Origin: Paenibacillus sp. E222
Lineage (GTDB): Bacteria > Bacillota > Bacilli > Paenibacillales > Paenibacillaceae
Assembly (NCBI RefSeq): GCF_013401555.1
Contig: NZ_CP058552.1
Coordinates: 558,001 to 622,000, forward strand
DNA length: 64,000 bases
Direction: 5' to 3'
Part shown: positions 18,096-27,408 of the stretch, one piece after another
Numbering within the stretch: the first letter of the stretch is position 1
How the letters are laid out: each line of letters begins with the position of its first letter
Position numbers and translations under genes: made by a program
Notes under the pieces: generated by a model
Told to the model about the DNA's origin: nothing
The model's database searches: none
The model's input: the letters and a program-made list of their open reading frames with translations, nothing else

Positions 18096-19166
18096 TCAGT
18101 CCAGACGAATCTCCTGACCCTTTTCGGCTGACTCGTAAATTCCGCACAGCATCCTTGTCGAAGCCACACCATCCGCAATGGGACTAATGGGCTCGGTACC
18201 ATTCAGACAGCAATCCACAAAGTGATCAATCTGATTCTGGAAGGCACCATGAATATCGAGACCTTTATAGTCTGTCTGGGGTTCAATGTTAAGGATGGTA
18301 TTGTGTTTCTCGGTGACGATTAACGTCTCCGGCTCCAGCTCAAACCCACCGCGCTCGCCGTACAATCGGACTGAAGATTCTTCCCCACGTGCATGCAGGG
18401 TAAAGCTCACATCTACGGCCAAAGAAGCCCCGTTCTCGAAGCGAATCAGTGCATTCGCCATATCCTCCACATTGTTGACAGCAGAACTGTAATCTGCGGC
18501 TTTGTAAAAAGAAAGATGCTCGATATGCGCACGATTGCCCAGTTTTCGGTACGTATTGCCACTCACCGAAACAGGTTTCGGTTTGCCCATCAGATACCAG
18601 CATTGGTCGATAATATGTACGCCAAGATCAATGAGCGGGCCACCGCCGGAACGGTTTTTGTCCGCAAACCAGCCTCCGGGATTTCCCAAGCGACGCAGGA
18701 TAGAAGCTTTGGCATAGTACAACTCACCAAACTCACCGGCATCAATGAAACCGCGCATCATCTGCATATTGTTGTCATAACGACGCACAAAGCCCACGAC
18801 AAAGGTACATCCGCTTCTCTTCACAGCCTCTTCAATCCGCAGCGCATCTTCCACATTGGTTGCTACCGGTTTTTCCAGCAGCACATGTTTACCTGCCTCC
18901 AGGGCAGCGATCGCAAATTCGGCATGTGTATTATTCCATGTACAGATACTAACGGCATCCACATGCGGGTCCTTCAGCATCTCCCGATAATCGGTGTACA
19001 CAGATTGTGCATCATACTTCTCAGCAGCCGCGGCTGCACGCTGTTCGTTCAGGTCACAGATGGCGTAAATGACTGCATTCTCGTTCTTGGCATAACACCT
19101 CATATGAAGATCCGAGATGGAGCCTGTGCCGATCATGCCAATATGCAGCATTTTGCTCGTGGTCAT
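18096..19166 (-). CDS. Gfo/Idh/MocA family oxidoreductase
   Basis: NAD(P)-dependent sugar or inositol-type dehydrogenase of 356 residues. N-terminal Rossmann fold with GMIGTGSISDLH, then the family signature EKPV in HVLLEKPVATNVEDA near residue 97, and the C-terminal substrate domain containing GGGPLIDLGVHIIDQCWYLMG, whose D...H positions are the usual catalytic ones. Ribosome binding site GGAAGGGAGGAAG precedes ATG. It lies 38 bp downstream of the acetyltransferase gene on the same strand, so the two may be co-transcribed. The substrate is not predictable. Confidence 0.87.
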   Translation of the reverse strand: MTTSKMLHIGMIGTGSISDLHMRCYAKNENAVIYAICDLNEQRAAAAAEKYDAQSVYTDYREMLKDPHVDAVSICTWNNTHAEFAIAALEAGKHVLLEKPVATNVEDALRIEEAVKRSGCTFVVGFVRRYDNNMQMMRGFIDAGEFGELYYAKASILRRLGNPGGWFADKNRSGGGPLIDLGVHIIDQCWYLMGKPKPVSVSGNTYRKLGNRAHIEHLSFYKAADYSSAVNNVEDMANALIRFENGASLAVDVSFTLHARGEESSVRLYGERGGFELEPETLIVTEKHNTILNIEPQTDYKGLDIHGAFQNQIDHFVDCCLNGTEPISPIADGVASTRMLCGIYESAEKGQEIRLD

Positions 19167-19204
19167 CTTCTTCCTCCCTTCCTTTTCCAGAACATGAATA
19201 TCGT

Positions 19205-19681
19205 CTAGTCTGCCCGGAGCATGCCTTTGTAAATCCCTGGTGTTGAATTTTCGATCTTCACGGCCCCCAGGGTCTGAGCATAGAAATCCACGGGTCCCGC
19301 CGATCCAATAATCGCGTAAGCGTAACCATCTGCCTTCATGGCATGCATACAGGCCAACAGCAGCGCTGTACCGACACCTTTGCCCCGTGCCTCCTGACCC
19401 ACACCTGTTGGACCAAAGAAATTACGACATGTTGCTTCATAACAAGCGAAGCCGATCATCTTCCCATGCTCAAGTGCAATATAACAAGTCACAGGTTGAC
19501 GTGCAAAAGCTACATCACATTCATCCACCCAGGGCTGGCTAAAATGGGATTTCACCCAATCCAGCACAACCTGCTTCTCTGGTGCAATGGCTCTACGGAT
19601 AACAATAGAGGACTCCTCCAACTTTTTCAGTCCACTCTCTTGCTCTGGCAAATGGTAAAGCGCCACTAACATATCACTCAT
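19205..19681 (-). CDS. GNAT-family N-acetyltransferase
   Basis: Acetyl-CoA-dependent acyltransferase of about 158 residues. Motif A is clear: VGQEARGKGVGTALLLACMH with the Q/R-x-x-G-x-G pyrophosphate loop, followed by a strand YAYAIIGS and the FYAQTLGA motif B region. The start ATG 19681 follows AGAGGAGGGGGAAGTCAC; the frame is open upstream but the extension matches nothing. The substrate is unknown. It probably forms a two-gene unit with the Gfo/Idh gene. Confidence 0.83.
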   Translation of the reverse strand: MSDMLVALYHLPEQESGLKKLEESSIVIRRAIAPEKQVVLDWVKSHFSQPWVDECDVAFARQPVTCYIALEHGKMIGFACYEATCRNFFGPTGVGQEARGKGVGTALLLACMHAMKADGYAYAIIGSAGPVDFYAQTLGAVKIENSTPGIYKGMLRAD

Positions 19682-19963
19682 GTGACTTCCCCCTCCTCTT
19701 ATCTGGGTGCTCCCCACCCCCATGTAATCCAGGGTTAATTCCACGTCTGAATCACACGTTTTCCACTCATTGATCCTTAACCGCATCCTGCTTCTTATAA
19801 CCGGGAATCTGGCATGTTTTTCAAATAATAGACTACCATGCTGCTCACATTAATTACCTTAAAGTGCAACACTGGACGAAGTTGTCCCGTCTATAAGGAT
19901 GGAACGTGGCCTTAATAGGAGTTTACCGCGTCATAACCAAGATGAGAAGGGATGAAATCAACG

Positions 19964-21037
19964 ATGAACAACAACATGAAAAAAGTTAGTGCCCTGATGG
20001 TCCTGTCCTTGGCCCTGGGCGGGGGAGCCGCATACGCAGCAAACCTGGACAGCATTCAGCCTGTTAATTCAACTTCCGTATCAGCCGATAGCAAAGCAAC
20101 TGAAGCTGTAAAAGTATCTGTGAACGGTGCTCCGATGACTGACGGTTATTGGAACAAGGATGGTCAAGTACCTATGATCGCACTTCGTGATCTCACCGAA
20201 GCACTTGGCATTGAACTGAAATGGAACAAGGAAAACAAATCTGCGGAGCTGACAAAAGGTACCCTCTGGACACTTGTAACCACAGGCAAAGACCAGTATT
20301 CAGTCAATAAAATGCTGCTTAAGCTGGGAACAGCACCTGAAATCACAAATGGTACATTGTTTGTACCCGCTTCTTTTGCAGATAAAGTACTGCACGCACA
20401 AGTGAATACAACAGGTAACCAAGTAACCATCTCCAGTGAAGAGGAAGTGAAAACCGTTACTGAGCGTGGGGTCATTACGGGAATTAACAGTGAAGGCAAG
20501 TATCAATCCATCCATATCGGCGGTGCAGGTACAGAGGGTATCGTCCTTAATGTTAGTGAAGATACCGTGTTCAAATCCGCGGATGGCAAAGATATCAAGC
20601 TTACCGATTTGACCATTGGCATGAACGTGGAAGCTGAGCATTCAGAGATTGCAACCCTCAGTTTACCGCCGCAAACCCCTACTTACAAAGTCACTGTACT
20701 GGATACTGCTGCTTCTGAATCCGAAGCACAACCCAAAGAGGTTCTGGGTACAGCAGGTACAATTGAAAATGTAAAAACAACAGAAGATAATGGTACTCAG
20801 ATCGAGATCTCTGGCTCCCGTCTGACAGAGACGGCCCCTGACCATGTTATCCTTAACATTACCAAAGATACACAACTGGTGAATCATAAAGGGGAAACGA
20901 TCAAACCAGAGGAACTGACCAAAGGTGCTAAAGTGATTGGATTCTATAGCCCGGTCCTGACTCGCAGCCTGCCACCAATCGGAACGGCTTGGAAAGTGGT
21001 CATCGAAACACCAGCGGATCAACCTGAAGCGAAATAA
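19964..21037 (+). CDS. Secreted copper amine oxidase N-terminal (stalk) domain protein
   Basis: Exported protein with a Sec signal peptide (MKKVSALMVLSLALGGGAAYA, cut after AYA). Residues about 40-140 form the Cu_amine_oxidN1 stalk domain typical of Paenibacillus: VKVSVNGAPMTDGYW, PMIALRDLTEALGIELKWN, NGTLFVPASFADKVL. Two related beta-rich segments follow (RGVITGINSEGKYQSI with VLNVSEDTVF, and TIENVKTTEDNGTQIEI with ILNITKDTQL), an internal duplication. Start could be ATG 19952, 19964 or 19976; I favour 19964 because GAGAAGGG is at suitable distance. These proteins are wall-associated; catalytic activity is not implied by the domain. Confidence 0.85.
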   Translation: MNNNMKKVSALMVLSLALGGGAAYAANLDSIQPVNSTSVSADSKATEAVKVSVNGAPMTDGYWNKDGQVPMIALRDLTEALGIELKWNKENKSAELTKGTLWTLVTTGKDQYSVNKMLLKLGTAPEITNGTLFVPASFADKVLHAQVNTTGNQVTISSEEEVKTVTERGVITGINSEGKYQSIHIGGAGTEGIVLNVSEDTVFKSADGKDIKLTDLTIGMNVEAEHSEIATLSLPPQTPTYKVTVLDTAASESEAQPKEVLGTAGTIENVKTTEDNGTQIEISGSRLTETAPDHVILNITKDTQLVNHKGETIKPEELTKGAKVIGFYSPVLTRSLPPIGTAWKVVIETPADQPEAK

Positions 21038-21109
21038 GCTCTCAGTAAAGAAGCCTACCCTAATTTAGGCGTAGGGCTCAGTAGAGCTAGATTACACTAT
21101 ATCAATGCA

Positions 21110-21164
21110 AAAATAACCTTATCCCTTGCTTCCTCCTTCATGGAGGTTGGGGTAAGGTTATTTC
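21110..21164. terminator. Bidirectional terminator
   Basis: AAATAACCTTATCCC (21111-21125) and GGGGTAAGGTTATTT (21149-21163) form a 14-15 bp stem between the converging stalk-protein and RidA genes, with A-rich and T-rich edges. Confidence 0.85.
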
Positions 21165-21200
21165 TCGATCCTGCATTTCGTATATATGTACGCAATAGCT

Positions 21201-21623
21201 CTACTCCGTTATTGTTATTTCGGCTTTAACTTCAGCTTGTGCTTCAACAATCGCTTCTGCCTCAATCTCTACCATCAGCAAAGGATCAATGAGTGCACTG
21301 ACCTCCACCATCGTGGCGACAGGCTGGATCTGACCAAAAAATTCACCATGGGCCTTGCCCACTTCTTCCCACCGGGAAATGTCAGTAACAAACATGCGGG
21401 TTCTCACGACATGAGACATGTCTGCTCCCAATTCTTTCAGTGCATTTTCGATGGTCTGCAAAATAAATCTCGTCTGTGCATATGGATCTCCTGCTCCAAC
21501 CACAACACCATCCTGCATGGCTGTAGTACCCGCAACCTCAATTCGGTTGCCAACACGAATGGCACGGCAATATCCTACAAGCGGCTCCCAAGGAGAACCG
21601 GTAAACACCTGCTGTCTGTTCAT
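21201..21623 (-). CDS. RidA family (YjgF/YER057c/UK114) protein
   Basis: Member of the RidA superfamily, enzymes that hydrolyse reactive enamine/imine intermediates. 140 residues. Family features: RVGNRIEVAGTTAMQDG near residue 24, a helix FILQTIENALKELGADMSHVVRTRMFVTDI, and VEVSALIDPLLMVEIEAEAIV at the end. The arginine that anchors the substrate carboxylate in true RidA (C-terminal V-R-V/R-A-x-L) is not obvious, and ALIDPLLMVEIE instead fits a divergent subgroup, so imine deaminase activity is less certain than for the second RidA at 54725. Start ATG preceded by GCGAGGGGAAGCAGA. Confidence 0.8.
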   Translation of the reverse strand: MNRQQVFTGSPWEPLVGYCRAIRVGNRIEVAGTTAMQDGVVVGAGDPYAQTRFILQTIENALKELGADMSHVVRTRMFVTDISRWEEVGKAHGEFFGQIQPVATMVEVSALIDPLLMVEIEAEAIVEAQAEVKAEITITE

Positions 21624-21740
21624 TCTGCTTCCCCTCGCTTTAACTGTGATTTCGATTCCTGATTAAACATGAATTATATCAGCCTGCCGACTTGCTGAAC
21701 AAGCAAATAAATAGGATATTAGCTGAACTTAGCTCAAATC

Positions 21741-21781
21741 AAAAAGCCCCTGAGTGATTTCCCGTGCCTTGGACAGGGGCT
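21741..21781 (-). terminator. Intrinsic terminator after the VanY-type gene
   Basis: On the minus strand AGCCCCTG (21781-21774) pairs with CAGGGGCT (21752-21745), followed by TTTTT. It lies about 60 bp after the carboxypeptidase stop codon. Confidence 0.8.
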
Positions 21782-21844
21782 GAATCATTCAGCGGCTTTG
21801 GAGATTGAGATCCTATTCCTCAATCAAAAGATGAAGCATCAGGC

Positions 21845-22819
21845 TTACAGCTTGATATTAGCTTCGTCAAAGTATTCTTCAAGTGTCAGTCCACTTTTCA
21901 CAATATCAGGAGCCAGATCAGTGCCAACATAGCGAATATGCCATGGCTCGTACACATAGCCGGTTATCGCTTCCTCACCTTTTGGATAACGGATGATGAA
22001 CCCATATTCTGCTGCATGCTCAGCCAACCACTGGCCTTCTTTCGATGTGCCAAACACCTCTTCTATGGCATTGCCTACACTTGGACTGGAAACGTCAATC
22101 GCTAGTCCGGTCTGATGTTCGCTGTGGCCTGGCACAGAGCTTACACGATCCGTGTATTCTTGACCTTTGGTTTTGACATTGTTGTTATAGATCGACACCT
22201 GGCGCTGATAAGAACGATATCCAGATACCGCACGAAGCTCAATGTCGTCCGCTTTGGCACCGGCAAACAGCTTCTCCAACGCTTCGGCAGCTTCCTTGCG
22301 CATATGACGCTTTTCATGCGGCCCGTCGAAGGAGAACGGTACGTTAGGCTCCACCAGATCATCCGGCTCGTATCCTTCTGGCAAGCTGCGCTGTTTGTTA
22401 ACGATCACTGTCATCGCTTCTGAATTGGTCACTACCGCTTGTGCATCAATCGTCGTTTGCAGCGCGCTAATGCTGCGTTTCTCCATCAGGGAATTCTCTG
22501 CTGTGGTGGCTCCATTGCCTGCGTCAGAAGAACCCGCTCCCCCAGTTGATGCATTGCCGGAACCACTATCTGTACCTTCATTGTTATTGTCCGAAGATGA
22601 GCTGTCAGCCCCACCTGTGTTGCTGCCATCCTTGCCAGTATCCTCCGTCAAATGAACCGTGGTACCGTCCGACTCTTGCTGTGCGCTTCCTGCTGCGTTC
22701 AGATTCTGGTTCTCCTCCGAGCCTGAGCCGTCCTGGCAAGCAGATAACAAAGCGGCGCATATCATAAGTGAGGACAGCATAACCGCAATGTGGCGCTGTC
22801 GTCCTGTACGTAATTTCAT
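21845..22819 (-). CDS. D-alanyl-D-alanine carboxypeptidase, M15B (VanY-type) lipoprotein
   Basis: Extracellular lipoprotein that trims peptidoglycan stem peptides. Signal peptide with lipobox LLSAC (Cys28), then a long Ser/Gly/Asp/Asn-rich linker (about residues 30-115) spanning the wall. The M15B zinc-peptidase domain shows LRAVSGYRSYQRQ, PGHSEHQTGLAIDV (His and Asp ligands) and EPWHIRYVG (His ligand and catalytic Glu). No vancomycin-resistance genes are near, so this is a housekeeping type. Start ATG is preceded by GATAGGAGTTTTTAC. Monocistronic, with a terminator downstream. Confidence 0.9.
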   Translation of the reverse strand: MKLRTGRQRHIAVMLSSLMICAALLSACQDGSGSEENQNLNAAGSAQQESDGTTVHLTEDTGKDGSNTGGADSSSSDNNNEGTDSGSGNASTGGAGSSDAGNGATTAENSLMEKRSISALQTTIDAQAVVTNSEAMTVIVNKQRSLPEGYEPDDLVEPNVPFSFDGPHEKRHMRKEAAEALEKLFAGAKADDIELRAVSGYRSYQRQVSIYNNNVKTKGQEYTDRVSSVPGHSEHQTGLAIDVSSPSVGNAIEEVFGTSKEGQWLAEHAAEYGFIIRYPKGEEAITGYVYEPWHIRYVGTDLAPDIVKSGLTLEEYFDEANIKL

Positions 22820-23136
22820 GTAAAAACTCCTATCGCATAGTAATAATAATTGCCGTATTCGTGCATGTGGGCTTGTCTTCCCCTGCGACAGTATACCTCA
22901 AATTGCTGCGAAGCTCCACCGGTAAAGACCTCCTTGAGAGGAGGTCACCCTAAAGATATGCCGGGTGTACAGCTTGTACGGTCGTTTTTTGGACTTTTAG
23001 AGCCCTATCCCAAGGTTCAACGCCATAGAAGCGAATTAGAAATGTATATATCCATTTTGGATCAAAAGGATTACGCCGATGCACAGCACAAACAAGCGGG
23101 GATGATCTAAGATCTCCCCCCGCTCGTAATGGTGCA
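22820..23136. other. Intergenic region upstream of the VanY-type gene
   Basis: 317 bp without a convincing gene. It contains a perfect hairpin GACCTCC-TTGAGA-GGAGGTC at 22927-22946, which places an AGGAGG-like sequence in a stem on either strand, and at its right end the terminator of the SWIM gene. The VanY promoter must also lie here; I cannot place it. Confidence 0.45.
23091..23123 (-). terminator. Terminator after the SWIM-domain gene
   Basis: Minus-strand AGCGGGGGGA (23123-23114) pairs with TCCCCGCT (23102-23095), followed by TGTTTGTG. The hairpin begins about 14 bp after the stop codon. Confidence 0.65.
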
Positions 23137-23958
23137 TCATTTGGTTGCCGGGCTGTCATTCTTCTTCTTTTGGACAGCCTCCCACATCCGCGCAGCTACG
23201 CGCTCGCGGATCAATGCCAGCCCTGCGGTGGCAGGCACGCCTGGCAGCAGGGCCGCCAGCTCTGGCGTTGCCGGGGGCTTGCCCGGCTGCGCCAGCCGCA
23301 CCTTCACGGCGCCGAAGCCAGGCCCCGGCTGGTGCATGGCGCCGTCCGCGGCTGCCTCGGCGATCCACTCGCCGACGGCTGCGCCGCCTTCGCCGCCCCG
23401 CGCCTGCGGGCGGCCGGCCGTTTCGGCTGCGCGGCCGGGGCCGCTGGGATCATGGGCCAGTTCCTCCGCCCATGATCCCAGCACGCCGGCGAGCAGCGCT
23501 TCGCGCGGCAGGCCGGCGTGCGCCAGCTGCAGCAGCGGCTCGGCCGCGAAGCGCGCGGCAACGGCGCGCTCAGCGGCCGCGGCATGCGCGCAGCCCGGGC
23601 GGCCGCAGGTGCACGTCGCTGCGCCGCCCGCGCTTAGCGAGCTGCCAACGGCTGTGCCGTGCTCAGCCTCGCTTGGCGCATGCAGCGGCAGCAGCCCTGC
23701 GAGCTCCGCCGGGGCAGGGCCGCCGCGCAGCAGCGCGTACAGCGCCAGCGGACGCTTGCTCAGCTGTGCCAGCACAGCCTCCCGTTCAGCTTCACTAAGC
23801 TGCGTCAGCGTGCCTGTTACCGTAAACAAGCCTTCGGCTGATTCGGTCTTGCCTGCGGCGGCTGCTAATGCCTCTTTGCCTGCATCAGCAGCCGCACTAA
23901 CTTCTGCTGTCCATCCACCGGGGGACATATGCAGCTCTACATTCCATTTTTCGCTCAC
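23137..23958 (-). CDS. SWIM zinc-finger protein, partner of the SNF2 helicase
   Basis: A 273-residue Ala/Gly/Pro-rich protein carrying one SWIM zinc finger: CTCGRPGCAH at about 116-125, the C-x-C...C-x-H pattern. Bacillus has an adjacent pair of a SNF2-type helicase and a SWIM protein (ywqA/ywqB), and here the gene follows the SNF2 gene on the same strand, which supports the call. I set the start at GTG 23958: AGGAAGGGGG stands six bases before it, and the longer frame puts that site inside the gene. The stretch 23200-23760 is strikingly GC-rich compared with its neighbours, giving long alanine-rich runs. SWIM domains usually bind DNA or proteins; the exact role is unknown. Confidence 0.8.
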   Translation of the reverse strand: MSEKWNVELHMSPGGWTAEVSAAADAGKEALAAAAGKTESAEGLFTVTGTLTQLSEAEREAVLAQLSKRPLALYALLRGGPAPAELAGLLPLHAPSEAEHGTAVGSSLSAGGAATCTCGRPGCAHAAAAERAVAARFAAEPLLQLAHAGLPREALLAGVLGSWAEELAHDPSGPGRAAETAGRPQARGGEGGAAVGEWIAEAAADGAMHQPGPGFGAVKVRLAQPGKPPATPELAALLPGVPATAGLALIRERVAARMWEAVQKKKNDSPATK

Positions 23959-24063
23959 AACAATCCCCCTTCCTGTCATTACACTCTTCATTTATGTGAG
24001 TGTGTATCTATATATGTTTAACTAAACATTCACACAATAACGGAGAGGACAGAAATAACCTGA

Positions 24064-24190
24064 AGAAGCAAAGCGTTCGCCTTTATCCCCGGATTTCCCC
24101 TTTTATAAAGGAATTAAAGAAATCTGGGGATAACAGCGATCGGAAGGTTGTTCTGTCATCGGAGTGCCAGTGTAAATATTCATTAGTTGA
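24064..24190. repeat. Structured intergenic element between SNF2 and SWIM genes
   Basis: TATCCCCGGATTT (24084-24096) and AAATCTGGGGATA (24120-24132) form a 13-bp inverted repeat with one G-U pair; GCGTTCGCC before it and the GCGATCGG-containing stretch after it extend the unit. The leading part AAGCAAAGCGTTCGCCTTT resembles GAGCGAAGCGCTCGCCTTT at about 46572-46590, so it may be a decayed or partial copy of a dispersed element. It does not look like a terminator (no T-run). Confidence 0.5.
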
Positions 24191-24204
24191 ACTTATATAG
24201 CAAC

Positions 24205-27200
24205 TTACAGCCATGTCTCGCCCTGAAGCGAGATCAGGCCGCGCAGCTCATCATCCGACATCTCGGTCAGCCAGTTCTCACCGGAACCGACCACTTGCTC
24301 AGAAAGTGCCTTTTTACTCTCAATCAGCTCATCAATCCGTTCCTCCAGGGTACCCTGACAGATCAGCTTATGCACCTGTACGTTTCGATTCTGCCCAATC
24401 CGGAATACCCGGTCCGTTGCCTGATTCTCCACCGCAGGATTCCACCAGCGATCGTAGTGAACGACATGACTGGCACGCGTCAGATTCAGGCCCACACCTC
24501 CGGCACGAAGAGACAGGACAAACAAGGATGGCCCTTCCCCTTTTTGGAAGGTTTCCACCATATCATCTCTTTGCGACTTCGATACGCCGCCATGCAGGAA
24601 GTAAGGTTCTTCCTCATACCGCTGTTTAAGCCTGGATACGAGCAGTTCTCCCATCGCTACATACTGAGTGAAAATCAGCGCCGACTCCCCGTTGTCACGG
24701 ATTGCATCCAGCAATTCCAGCAAACGCTCCATTTTACCAGATGCCTCAGCCTTGCCGTGTTCCTTCCGACTGCTGTCTGCCAGCACCGGATGATCGCAGA
24801 TCTGCTTCAGCTTGGTCAGTGATGACAACACAATTCCCTTACGAGCGATACCGTTACGTCCATCCAATCCGCCCATCAGATCATCCACCACTCGCTGATA
24901 CAGAACGGTCTGCTCTGGTGTCAGGGAACAATAGGATTTCAGTTCCAGCTTCTCCGGCAGATCCTTGCGGATATCCGGGTCACTTTTCAGCCTGCGCAGC
25001 ATAAAGGGCGATACAAGCCGATGAAGCTCACGCAAAGAGGCTGCATTTTCTTCGGATGGGCCCAGTCCGGTATAGCGCTGGCGGAATGAAGAAGCCGTGC
25101 CCAGATACCCCGGATTGAGGAATTGGAAAATGGACCACAGCTCGCTTAGTCGATTCTCCACTGGCGTACCCGTCATCGCAATGCGATGCGGCGTAGACAG
25201 ACGCATGACGCTTTGCGCTTGCTTCGTACGGTAATTTTTAATATATTGCGCCTCATCCAGCACAACGGTAGACCAGTGCAATGAAGCCAGATCGGGGCCA
25301 TCCCGGCCAGCCAGATGATAGGTCGTCAGCACAATATCATGGGACTGTGCTTCCGCCTGGAAGGCATTGCCGTGCAACCGTTGTCCGCCATGATGAATAT
25401 ATAACGACAGATTCGGAGCAAAACGCTTCAGCTCACGCTGCCAGTTCCCGAGCAACGAGGTAGGACACACAATAAGTGCAGGCAGATGCGCATCATGCAC
25501 ATGCGGTTGTTCACTGTTCCCGAACTCTTCTTCCATCCCCATAAACGCTTCGTGCTCACGCGCTTCATCTGCCGCGGCTTGCTGTTCCTCCTGTTTCAAG
25601 TCCAGCAAGCAGGTGATAACCTGAATCGTTTTTCCCAGTCCCATATCATCGGCAAGACATACTCCGAACCCAAGCTCACGCATGGCGGATAACCATTGGT
25701 ATCCCCGCTCTTGATAGGGTCTCAGCTCGCCGTGCAGCTCTGCCGGAACTTGACGAGGCTCAATACTGCGGAGCACCTGCCCGTCGAGCAAAAAGGACAG
25801 CAGCCCCTCGGATTCCGCACCAAAGACGGAAAGTCCCTTCCATGCGGTATCTTCGCCTTCTTCCGCTGCCAGATGCAGCCATTCGGATAGAGGCATATAT
25901 TGTTCTTCTTCTTTTTTCATATAACGCAGAACCTGGCGAATCTCTTTTGTATCCACTTCAATCCATTCGCCGCGGAACATCACATAAGGCACCGTTGCTT
26001 CTGCAAGGGCAGCCAGCTCCTCCGCCGTAACCGGTTTGCCGTCCAGCATCGGTTCTGCCTTGAAGGCAACCAGCTGCTCCATGCCCAGTGCAGACGGGGC
26101 CCCGACCGGTCTTTCTATGCCACGATTGAGCATTTGCAGACGTAGCCCAGCGCGGCGTTTCCCTGCTCGGCTCCAGCGGGAAGGCATTAACACGGTTACT
26201 CCCGCCTTCTGCAGACGAGGCACAGCATAGGTCAAAAATTCAAAAAAGGCTTGCTGTTCCAGCTTCATTCCTTCCGGTCGTGCATGAAGAAGCGCCGTTT
26301 CCAGCTCCGGTGCCAGTTCTGATGCATGCCCCAGCGCCATCAGGAGCTGTTCTGCAGCTGAAATATAACGTACTTTGCCTCGGTCCAGATCTCGTTCCGG
26401 ATGCGCCCAGATCGTACGTGCAGGCAATCTCAGCCCAGATTCCTGCACACTGTCTGCCCAGAAGGTAATCCCCCACAATGATTCATGATCACCAAGGGGC
26501 GGTTCCAGCCGCAGTACCAGCTTCAGCTCCCCTTCCGTGGGAGCCGTTTCTTCACTGCCTACCACGGGTCTCGCCGTACCGCCAGCTTCTTGCAGCGTTC
26601 CAATGAGTTCTGCCATTTCTTCCGTAGGTCCCTGCACCGTCACCGGGCGGAACATCGAGATCAGACTATTCCACCACAGCTCTGCTACCGGAGAGGACCC
26701 ACGCCGGAATGGCGTGCGGTAACGAGACAGCTCACTGTCCATGCTTTCCATCTCACTTGTGACAACCGCATGAATCATTCCGCTCATAAATGAAAATAAT
26801 ACGGCTGCTCCCGCTTCCTCCCGTGATTCCGGTTCAGAAGATGCGTATGCTCCAGGTGCAGACAATCCGATCGGCGGCATGGATTCCGCCAACTCCCGGA
26901 ATCGTTCCACATCCGCTTCCTGCAGCAGACGCGGACGCCATACGCCCGTCAGTGTTTCCTGTCCGGTGCGCCGACGCGCACCCGTCTTGGCCGCAAACTC
27001 AGCGGATGGAGCAAATTCTCCACGCAGCAGCAGTTCCTGTGTAAACTGTGCTGCTTTCACCCAGTAGCGAATCTCTTCTCCGGCCTGAATTCCTGCCGCA
27101 TTCAATATACTTTCGTCCCAATGGAGCAGCAGCTTGAATGTATCTTTAGGCGAGATTGCCAGCCCTTCCAACGTCCGTCCGAGCAATTGACGCCGCTTCG

Positions 27201-27408
27201 TACCCTTCGCTTCCGCGGCATTACGCATCGGATTGGGCCAACGAAGCTCCGCAAGGCGCAGAGCGGCAGGCTGAAACAGACGACCCCCGTCGCCAAAATT
27301 CAGCTTCCGTACCACGTGGCTCCACGCATCCACACGTGGCTCCGATGTTTCACCGGAAAAACAAAAAAATACGTCACCAAGCCATACTCCATACAGCGAT
27401 TGCATCAT
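24205..27408 (-). CDS. SNF2-family DEAD/DEAH-box helicase
   Basis: A 1067-residue Swi2/Snf2-type ATPase that translocates on double-stranded DNA. Residues 1-530 are an N-terminal region typical of bacterial SNF2 proteins of the YwqA/HepA-like group. The ATPase core starts with LRPYQERGYQWL, Walker A is ADDMGLGKT at about 585, the DEAQ box is in VVLDEAQYIKN at about 715, then MTGTPVENRLSELWSIF. The helicase C domain shows ALIFTQYVAMG, FLHGGVSKSQRD, LRAGGVGLNLT and HYDRWWNPAVENQATDRVFRIGQ. Start ATG follows GGGAGACTGTA. Downstream on the same strand is the SWIM gene, the expected partner. Confidence 0.92.
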   Translation of the reverse strand: MMQSLYGVWLGDVFFCFSGETSEPRVDAWSHVVRKLNFGDGGRLFQPAALRLAELRWPNPMRNAAEAKGTKRRQLLGRTLEGLAISPKDTFKLLLHWDESILNAAGIQAGEEIRYWVKAAQFTQELLLRGEFAPSAEFAAKTGARRRTGQETLTGVWRPRLLQEADVERFRELAESMPPIGLSAPGAYASSEPESREEAGAAVLFSFMSGMIHAVVTSEMESMDSELSRYRTPFRRGSSPVAELWWNSLISMFRPVTVQGPTEEMAELIGTLQEAGGTARPVVGSEETAPTEGELKLVLRLEPPLGDHESLWGITFWADSVQESGLRLPARTIWAHPERDLDRGKVRYISAAEQLLMALGHASELAPELETALLHARPEGMKLEQQAFFEFLTYAVPRLQKAGVTVLMPSRWSRAGKRRAGLRLQMLNRGIERPVGAPSALGMEQLVAFKAEPMLDGKPVTAEELAALAEATVPYVMFRGEWIEVDTKEIRQVLRYMKKEEEQYMPLSEWLHLAAEEGEDTAWKGLSVFGAESEGLLSFLLDGQVLRSIEPRQVPAELHGELRPYQERGYQWLSAMRELGFGVCLADDMGLGKTIQVITCLLDLKQEEQQAAADEAREHEAFMGMEEEFGNSEQPHVHDAHLPALIVCPTSLLGNWQRELKRFAPNLSLYIHHGGQRLHGNAFQAEAQSHDIVLTTYHLAGRDGPDLASLHWSTVVLDEAQYIKNYRTKQAQSVMRLSTPHRIAMTGTPVENRLSELWSIFQFLNPGYLGTASSFRQRYTGLGPSEENAASLRELHRLVSPFMLRRLKSDPDIRKDLPEKLELKSYCSLTPEQTVLYQRVVDDLMGGLDGRNGIARKGIVLSSLTKLKQICDHPVLADSSRKEHGKAEASGKMERLLELLDAIRDNGESALIFTQYVAMGELLVSRLKQRYEEEPYFLHGGVSKSQRDDMVETFQKGEGPSLFVLSLRAGGVGLNLTRASHVVHYDRWWNPAVENQATDRVFRIGQNRNVQVHKLICQGTLEERIDELIESKKALSEQVVGSGENWLTEMSDDELRGLISLQGETWL

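Noticed and set aside
21845..22819. Vancomycin resistance operon
   Set aside because: The VanY-type gene is alone, with no vanA/H/X or vanRS genes nearby.
22850..23110. 86-codon frame on the plus strand
   Set aside because: No good start signal; it covers a perfect hairpin and the SWIM terminator, so it is a chance frame.
23129..24025. Long frames on the plus strand opposite the SWIM gene
   Set aside because: They arise from the very high GC content, which removes stop codons on all frames; only the minus frame has a ribosome binding site and a zinc-finger motif.
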